Below, one piece after another: positions 59,121 to 64,000 of a stretch of 64,000 nucleotides of DNA. Made by a program: the position numbers and the translations under genes. Location: contig NZ_CP139438.1 of the NCBI RefSeq assembly GCF_034258515.1, positions 2,418,001 to 2,482,000 of the forward strand. Direction: 5' to 3'. Position 1 is the stretch's first letter. Every line of letters starts with the position of its first letter. The DNA is from Pseudarthrobacter oxydans (GTDB taxonomy: Bacteria > Actinomycetota > Actinomycetes > Actinomycetales > Micrococcaceae). Under the pieces are notes generated by a model, which ran no database searches, was not told where the DNA came from, and saw nothing but the letters and a program-made list of their open reading frames with translations.

Positions 59121-59867
59121 ATGCCAACAAGACGGAAAAGCAGTCGAACTGCCGGCGCACCCGCACGCGGCGGGCCGGGCGCCTTGAGCCCGGCCGGGGC
59201 CGCCTGCCGGTTCGGGTTCCGGGTGGCAGTGGCCACTGTCGGCGTGACAGTCCTGACATTTGCGCTTGCCCTGACGGCACTGCCGGACAAGGTCCCCTAC
59301 CCGTTCACTGGCGACGGAATCCCTCAGCAATGGCCCGGAGACTATTACTGGCTGTTTCCGGCGATGGTCCTGATGCTGCTTTTCGTGGCGTTGGTTGCCG
59401 CGCTTCATCAGTACGCACCGGATAAAAGCAAGACCTACAGTTCGCTGGCGCTGTGCCTCGCGGTGATCGCGGCGACTGTCCTCCTGATCAACTACTACAT
59501 CCAGGCAGTGGTCATGCCCACCAGCCTTGAAAAAGGGCAGCTTGACGGTTGGTCCATTTTCACGCAGTACAACCCCCACGGGATCTTCATTGCCTTGGAG
59601 GAACTGGGGTACCTGCTCATGACCCTGGTCTTCCTCTCCCTGGTGCCTGTGTTGTCCACCCGGACCAGGCTTGAGCGGAGTATCCGGTGGCTGTTCCTGG
59701 CCAGCTTCGCCGCGGCAGTGGCCTCCCTCGCTGTCGTGGTGGCGTTGCGCGGCATGAACCGGGAGGACGTCTTCGAAATCATCATCATCAGCATCGCCTG
59801 GCTGACGCTGATCGCCGGAGGGGTCCTCCTGGCTGTGCTTTTCAGGCGCGGACCGCAGGTGGCGTAA
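59121..59867 (+). CDS. Multi-pass membrane protein, unknown function
   Basis: The 248-residue protein starts at ATG 59121 after a cytosolic basic leader (MPTRRKSSRTAG). About six TM segments are visible (e.g. VATVGVTVLTFALALTALP, FPAMVLMLLFVALVAALH, LALCLAVIAATVLLINYY). I do not recognise a family. The ribosome site CAAGGAGCGG is 9 bases away. A DosR-like box precedes it. Confidence 0.75.
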   Translation: MPTRRKSSRTAGAPARGGPGALSPAGAACRFGFRVAVATVGVTVLTFALALTALPDKVPYPFTGDGIPQQWPGDYYWLFPAMVLMLLFVALVAALHQYAPDKSKTYSSLALCLAVIAATVLLINYYIQAVVMPTSLEKGQLDGWSIFTQYNPHGIFIALEELGYLLMTLVFLSLVPVLSTRTRLERSIRWLFLASFAAAVASLAVVVALRGMNREDVFEIIIISIAWLTLIAGGVLLAVLFRRGPQVA

Positions 59868-59966
59868 GCCTTCGACGGCGGCTCTGCCTGCCAACAGCGG
59901 TGCCCGCACGGCTCTTGCACACATTGTCCGCGGCCCCAGGAAACCCAGGTTTTCCAAACTCGCCCC

Positions 59967-59996
59967 TTGACGGCTGCAAAACGTTTTGCATATAGT
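59967..59996 (+). promoter_or_regulatory. Sigma70-type promoter of the LacI regulator
   Basis: TTGACG (59967-59972) and TATAGT (59991-59996) are separated by 18 bases, which are filled by the first LacI operator. Confidence 0.8.
59975..59990. promoter_or_regulatory. LacI-family operator 1
   Basis: TGCAAAACGTTTTGCA is a perfect 16-base palindrome within the -35/-10 spacer. Confidence 0.87.
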
Positions 59997-60011
59997 GATG
60001 CAAGCAACATA

Positions 60012-60023
60012 CAAAACGTTTTG
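60012..60023. promoter_or_regulatory. LacI-family operator 2
   Basis: CAAAACGTTTTG repeats the core of operator 1, 37 bases centre to centre, just after the predicted transcription start. Confidence 0.8.
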
Positions 60024-60037
60024 CAAAGGAACGGTCG

Positions 60038-61060
60038 ATGGCGACGAAGGTAAACATCCGGGACGTAGCGAAAGCTGCAGGCGTGTCCGTGACCACTGTG
60101 TCCCACGCCCTGAGCGAAGCGCACAGCTCCCGGGTGAACGCCCAAACTGTCGAGAACATCAAAGCCGTCGCCGGCGACCTCGGCTACGCGCCGAACCGTT
60201 TGGCGAGCGGACTGCGGAACCAGCGCTCCCAGATCCTAGGCCTTGTCAGCGACGAGATCACCACCACCCCCTTCGCCGGCGCCATGATCCAGGGCGCACA
60301 GGACGCCGCCTCAGAGCACGGACACCTGCTGATGGTGGTCAACTCCGGCCTCGACAATGAACTGGAGCGCCAGGAGATCCGGGCACTGCAGCAGCACCAG
60401 GTTGACGGAATCATCTTCGCCCGGATGTTCAACCAGCTGGTGTCCGTACCCGATGAACTCAGCGCGGTTCCCACCATCGTGCTGGACGCCACCACGGACA
60501 ACCCCGGGCTGTCGTCGGTAGTGCCGGACGAATTCGGCGCCGGCGAGTCCGCTGCCGAACTCCTGGTGGCGGCAGGCCACCGCAGGATCGCCATGATCAA
60601 CAACGAGGACGACATTCCTGCCGCCCACGAACGGCTCGCGGGTTTTCGTTCAGCCCTGGACCGCCATGGACTGGAGCTGCCGGCGGACCGCCTGGTGGCT
60701 GGGCATCCGAGCACTGCCGGCGGGCGTGCGGCTGCACTGGATCTGCTGTCCGGAACGGAACGGCCCACCGCGTTGTTCTGTTTCAACGACCAGATGGCCA
60801 TGGGCGCCTACCAGGCAGCCGGCTATCTTGGCCTGGACATCCCGGCGGACCTCTCGATTGTGGGGGTGGACAACCTGGAACTGATTGCCGACGCCCTCTG
60901 GCCGGGGCTATCCACCATGGCCCTCCCCCACTATGAAATGGGCCGGTGGGTGGTCCATAAGCTGCTCAACGAACTTGAGAACCCCGGCGCACCCCGGGTG
61001 CATGAAAAGATCGCCTGCCCGCTGGTCGAGCGGGACTCCGTGGCCCCGCCCAGGAACTGA
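60038..61060 (+). CDS. LacI family transcriptional regulator
   Basis: The 340-residue protein has an HTH (VNIRDVAKAAGVSVTTVSHAL), a hinge (LGYAPNRLASGLRNQRSQ) and a periplasmic-binding-like effector domain (ILGLVSDEITTTPFAGAMI, ALFCFNDQMAMGAYQAAGYLGL). ATG 60038 follows AAAGGAACGG. Operators in its own promoter suggest autorepression and control of the ABC transporter downstream. The sugar is unknown. Confidence 0.93.
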   Translation: MATKVNIRDVAKAAGVSVTTVSHALSEAHSSRVNAQTVENIKAVAGDLGYAPNRLASGLRNQRSQILGLVSDEITTTPFAGAMIQGAQDAASEHGHLLMVVNSGLDNELERQEIRALQQHQVDGIIFARMFNQLVSVPDELSAVPTIVLDATTDNPGLSSVVPDEFGAGESAAELLVAAGHRRIAMINNEDDIPAAHERLAGFRSALDRHGLELPADRLVAGHPSTAGGRAAALDLLSGTERPTALFCFNDQMAMGAYQAAGYLGLDIPADLSIVGVDNLELIADALWPGLSTMALPHYEMGRWVVHKLLNELENPGAPRVHEKIACPLVERDSVAPPRN

Positions 61061-61121
61061 CCTGCAGAGCCCCCGGGCCAGGTGCTGTTATCCGCTTTCC
61101 CTAATTCCCCCAAAAAAGATC

Positions 61122-61153
61122 GGGAACGCAGCCGTTGCAGCGGCCGCGTTCCC
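61122..61153. terminator. Hairpin between the LacI gene and the sugar operon
   Basis: GGGAACGCAGCCG (61122-61134) pairs with CGGCCGCGTTCCC (61141-61153), one mismatch, 6-base loop. No U-tract follows on the plus strand, but CAAAAAAGATC lies on the 5' side, so a U-rich tail exists only for minus-strand transcripts. Confidence 0.5.
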
Positions 61154-61203
61154 AGCAGGACCCCGTCACACCCCTCCACCCTGTCTAAGCAGAAAGACTG
61201 ATC

Positions 61204-62496
61204 ATGAACAAGAAGCTCACCAAGGTCCTGGCGACCAGCATAGCCGCCGTCGCCCTCACCGCCACCCTCGCCGGCTGCGGCAAGGGCAGCGCGTCCTCCT
61301 CCAGCGAAGGTTCCGGGGAGATTGCCCTTTGGACCCACAACGCCGGTAACCCGGACGAGCTGGCTGCGGTCCAGAAGATCGTGGACTCCTACAACGGCAG
61401 CCAGGACAAAGTGAAGATCAAGGTCCAGGCCTTCCCGCAGGACTCCTACAACGACTCTGTCGTTTCCGCCGCCGCCGCGGGGAACCTCCCCTGCATCGTG
61501 GACATCGATGGCCCCAACGTGCCGAACTGGGCGTGGGCCGGATACCTGAAACCCCTGGAACTGGATGCCGACCTTTCCAAGCAGCTCCCCAGCACAGTGG
61601 CTGAATGGGACGGAAAGCCCTACGCGGTGGGCTACTACGACGTCGCGCTGGCCATGATGGCACGCACCTCAGACCTGGAGGCCGCCGGGGTGCGGGCTGC
61701 CACCATCGAGCAGCCCTGGACCAAAGAGGAGTTCCAGGACGCCCTGACAAAGCTCAAGGCCCTCGGCAAGTGGGAGCACCCGCTGGACCTGGGCACCGCC
61801 GGCACCGGCGAATGGCTTCCGTACGCCTACTCCCCCTTCCTGCAGTCCTTCGGCGGAGACCTGGTCAACCGCGACGGCTTCCAGAGCGCCGAGGGCGAGC
61901 TCAACGGGGACAAGGCTGTGGCGTGGGCCGAGTGGTTCCGCGGCCTGGCCGACCAGGGATTCATGGCCAAGAAGAGCGGCAAGGATTCCACCCAGGACTT
62001 CCTGAACAACAAGAGCGCCATCGTCTACACCGGTTCATGGGCTGCGGACAAGGCCAAGGCCGCGCTCGGTGACGACCTGGTGGTTATGCCCCCTGTTGAC
62101 CTGGGTGAAGGCCCCAAGATCGGCGGCGCCTCCTGGCAGTGGGGCGTCACCAGCGGCTGCAGCAATTCCGAGGCCGCCATGGACTACCTCTCCTACTCCC
62201 TGAAGCCGGAGAACATCGCCGCCGTCGCCAAAGCCACCGGAGCCATCCCCGCCAGCAATGAGGCGGCAGCCCTGATCCCGGCCTTCGCCGACGGCGGCGC
62301 CAACCGGATCTTCATGGACTTCTCACGTGAATACGCCGTCATGCGCCCCGAGACACCCGCCTACCCGTTCATCGCCACTGAATACGGCAAGGCCGTCCAG
62401 GACATCCTGAACGGTGCAGACCCGAAGTCCACCCTGGACAGCGCCGTGAAGGCGATAGACGCCAACATCAAGTCCAACGGCGGCTACAAGAAATAG
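61204..62496 (+). CDS. Sugar ABC transporter solute-binding lipoprotein
   Basis: The 430-residue protein begins with a lipoprotein signal: basic MNKKLTK, hydrophobic VAL..., and lipobox LAGC with Cys near residue 24. The mature part has IALWTHNAGNPDELAAVQ, AGNLPCIVDIDGPNVP, MMARTSDLEAAGV and PFVGG-type MalE-like features. It probably binds oligosaccharides outside the membrane and delivers them to the two permeases. It is the first gene downstream of the regulator; the 143-base gap holds a hairpin. Confidence 0.93.
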   Translation: MNKKLTKVLATSIAAVALTATLAGCGKGSASSSSEGSGEIALWTHNAGNPDELAAVQKIVDSYNGSQDKVKIKVQAFPQDSYNDSVVSAAAAGNLPCIVDIDGPNVPNWAWAGYLKPLELDADLSKQLPSTVAEWDGKPYAVGYYDVALAMMARTSDLEAAGVRAATIEQPWTKEEFQDALTKLKALGKWEHPLDLGTAGTGEWLPYAYSPFLQSFGGDLVNRDGFQSAEGELNGDKAVAWAEWFRGLADQGFMAKKSGKDSTQDFLNNKSAIVYTGSWAADKAKAALGDDLVVMPPVDLGEGPKIGGASWQWGVTSGCSNSEAAMDYLSYSLKPENIAAVAKATGAIPASNEAAALIPAFADGGANRIFMDFSREYAVMRPETPAYPFIATEYGKAVQDILNGADPKSTLDSAVKAIDANIKSNGGYKK

Positions 62497-62505
62497 CCGG
62501 AGCAC

Positions 62506-62544
62506 GCCGGAGGGATGCGCCGCAGCGCGCCGCATCCCTCCGGC
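62506..62544 (+). terminator. Hairpin between solute-binding protein and permease genes
   Basis: GCCGGAGGGATGCG (62506-62519) pairs perfectly with CGCATCCCTCCGGC (62531-62544); 11-base loop, no U-tract. Such stems often limit readthrough or stabilise the upstream mRNA so that more binding protein than permease is made. Confidence 0.75.
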
Positions 62545-62567
62545 AGCCCGACCTACGGAGACCCCTC

Positions 62568-63536
62568 ATGGCAACTTCCCACCTTCCCACCCGCCCACGT
62601 CCGGCCACCCCCGCAACTGCCGTGCCGCCGTCGAACGCTAAACCCGCCGCGCACCGCCGGCCCGGCTTCCGCCGGGACCAGCTCAGCGGCTGGGGCATGA
62701 TCGCCCCCGCGGCGGTGCTCCTGCTGGCCTTCATCTTCATTCCGGCCATCCTGGGCTTCGGCCTGGCCTTCACCAACGCCCGGCTCATCTCGCCGCGGCC
62801 GGTGGAATTCGTGGGCGTGGACAACTTCGCCCGGCTCTTCACCGACCCCACGTTCTACCGCGCCCTGCTCAACGTCGCCTACTTCACCGTGGTCATCGTT
62901 CCGGTGCAGTCCGGCCTTGCCCTGGTGATGGCGCTGCTGATCAACAAGAAATTCCGCGGAGTGAACTTCTTCCGCACCGTGTACTTCCTGCCTGTGGTCA
63001 CCTCCATGGTGGTGGTCTCGCTGCTGTGGCTGTTTATGTACCGCAAGGACGGCCTGATCAACGAGATCCTCGCCGCCGTCAGCTTCGGCCTGATCGACGG
63101 GCCGGACTGGCTGGGCGATCCCAACACTGCGATGCCGGCCATCATCATCCTGTCCATCTGGCAGGCCGCCGGCTTCCACATGATCATCTGGCTGGCCGGA
63201 CTGCAGGGCATCTCCGGCGAGCTCTACGAGGCGGCGCAGCTGGACGGCACCAGCCGGTGGCAGCAGTTCCGCTACGTCACCTGGCCCGGCCTCTTCCACA
63301 CCCGGAGCCTGGTGCTCGTGACCATCACCATCCAGGCCCTTGGCCTCTTCGACCAGATCAGCGTAATGACCCAGGGCGGGCCCATGGATTCCACCACAAC
63401 CATCATTTACGAGGCAGTCCAGTCCGGCTACCGGCAGCAGGAAACCTCCTACGCCTCCGCCATCTCACTGGTGTTCTTCGTCCTCGTCCTGATCGTCTCC
63501 GTGGTGCAGCGCCACCTCACGCGGGAGAAAGACTGA
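62568..63536 (+). CDS. Sugar ABC transporter permease (MalF type)
   Basis: The 322-residue protein has six TM segments and the EAA-type loop YEAAQLDGTSRWQQFRYVTWPG near residue 225, which contacts the ATPase. A variable basic leader (RPRPATPATAVPPSN) precedes the first TM. The last TM ends SVVQRHLTREKD. The partner permease starts 1 base later. Confidence 0.92.
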   Translation: MATSHLPTRPRPATPATAVPPSNAKPAAHRRPGFRRDQLSGWGMIAPAAVLLLAFIFIPAILGFGLAFTNARLISPRPVEFVGVDNFARLFTDPTFYRALLNVAYFTVVIVPVQSGLALVMALLINKKFRGVNFFRTVYFLPVVTSMVVVSLLWLFMYRKDGLINEILAAVSFGLIDGPDWLGDPNTAMPAIIILSIWQAAGFHMIIWLAGLQGISGELYEAAQLDGTSRWQQFRYVTWPGLFHTRSLVLVTITIQALGLFDQISVMTQGGPMDSTTTIIYEAVQSGYRQQETSYASAISLVFFVLVLIVSVVQRHLTREKD

Positions 63537-63537
63537 C

Positions 63538-64000
63538 ATGAAAAACCAACTGCTCCTCAGAAGCGCCGGCACCATGCTGGTGCGCATCCTCTTCGCGGTC
63601 GTCGCTGCGTTCCCCATCGTCTTCATGCTGGTGTCCTCGCTGAAGCCGGACCAGCAGATCTTCGGCGACATGTCCTCGCTGGCCGCGTTCCTGCCCATCG
63701 GCAACATCTCCTTCGACAACTACGCAGCCGTGTTCGACCGCGTCCCGGCAGCCCGCTTCCTGCTCAACTCGGTGGGCGTCTCCGCCGTCACCGTTGTCCT
63801 GGGCATCTTCGTCAACAGCCTCTGCGCCTTCGCACTGTCCCGGATGCAGGTCCGCGGCAAGAAGATCGTGTTCACCGCCATCCTGGCCACGCTGATCGTG
63901 CCCTTCCAGACCCTCGCCCTGCCGCTGGTGTGGTGGGTCAACCAGCTCCCCTACTTTGAACTGAACGGCTTCAGCCTTGAATTCTCCAAGGGCTGGCTGG
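63538..64000 (+). CDS. Sugar ABC transporter permease (MalG type; 3' end beyond the window)
   Basis: ATG 63538 lies 1 base after the MalF-type stop, with GGGAGAAAG before it. The frame stays open to the edge (about 154 codons). It has the MalG N-terminal TM (LVRILFAVVAAFPIVFMLVSSLKP), IGNISFDNYAAVFDR and FLLNSVGVSAVTVVLGIFVNSLCAFALSRMQVRGKK. The ATPase is not seen and may lie downstream or be shared. Confidence 0.93.
   Translation, partial: MKNQLLLRSAGTMLVRILFAVVAAFPIVFMLVSSLKPDQQIFGDMSSLAAFLPIGNISFDNYAAVFDRVPAARFLLNSVGVSAVTVVLGIFVNSLCAFALSRMQVRGKKIVFTAILATLIVPFQTLALPLVWWVNQLPYFELNGFSLEFSKGWL

Overview
The window is high-GC actinobacterial DNA. Gene content and protein style fit a soil Micrococcaceae of the Arthrobacter/Pseudarthrobacter type: mycoredoxin, DUF6504, a c-di-AMP riboswitch on a LysM/NlpC gene, a LacI-controlled sugar ABC operon and many universal stress proteins. 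This assignment rests on protein recognition only. I see no rRNA, tRNA, CRISPR array, transposase or prophage.

Positions 1-18000 are mostly housekeeping and small conserved genes. The left edge has a DUF6504 gene behind a near-perfect LexA-type palindrome. Then come chorismate mutase, a VOC protein, an SRAP (YedK/HMCES) protein, mycoredoxin, a lipoate-ligase-like protein, an AarF/UbiB kinase with its PadR regulator, a thioesterase, an EEP-family hydrolase, a Nudix hydrolase, a phosphoesterase, a tight DksA-like/AlkD-like/DUF1810 run, two cell-wall hydrolases (one under a ydaO riboswitch), SelO, RNase Z and a PaaK-like adenylating enzyme.

Positions 18000-59900 look like a dormancy/hypoxia stress island. 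They hold six universal stress proteins, four P-type ATPases, three PNPOx-like flavin proteins, two flavodoxins, an Hsp20, a hemerythrin, a zinc alcohol dehydrogenase, and an operon of PEP synthase, a fused beta-phosphoglucomutase/GH65 phosphorylase and phosphofructokinase. In the middle sit a DevR/DosR-like response regulator and a convergent DevS-like double-GAF histidine kinase that keeps the candidate heme histidine. About sixteen intergenic sites match, or resemble, GTGACTTTNGGCCCTA. This element resembles the mycobacterial DosR box. The sites lie about 20-75 bp upstream of stress-gene starts, on both strands. I infer one regulon: DevS senses redox or gas state, DevR binds the boxes, and the genes remodel ion transport, flavin redox chemistry, protein folding and storage-sugar breakdown.

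Positions 52300-59900 also contain DUF1003 and DUF5129 membrane proteins, an SDR, a CPBP protease, and a solitary EVE-like/HNH protein that looks like a modification-dependent restriction enzyme. Positions 59960-64000 are a sugar-uptake operon: a LacI regulator with operators in its own promoter, a lipoprotein solute-binding protein, and two permeases, the second cut by the window edge.
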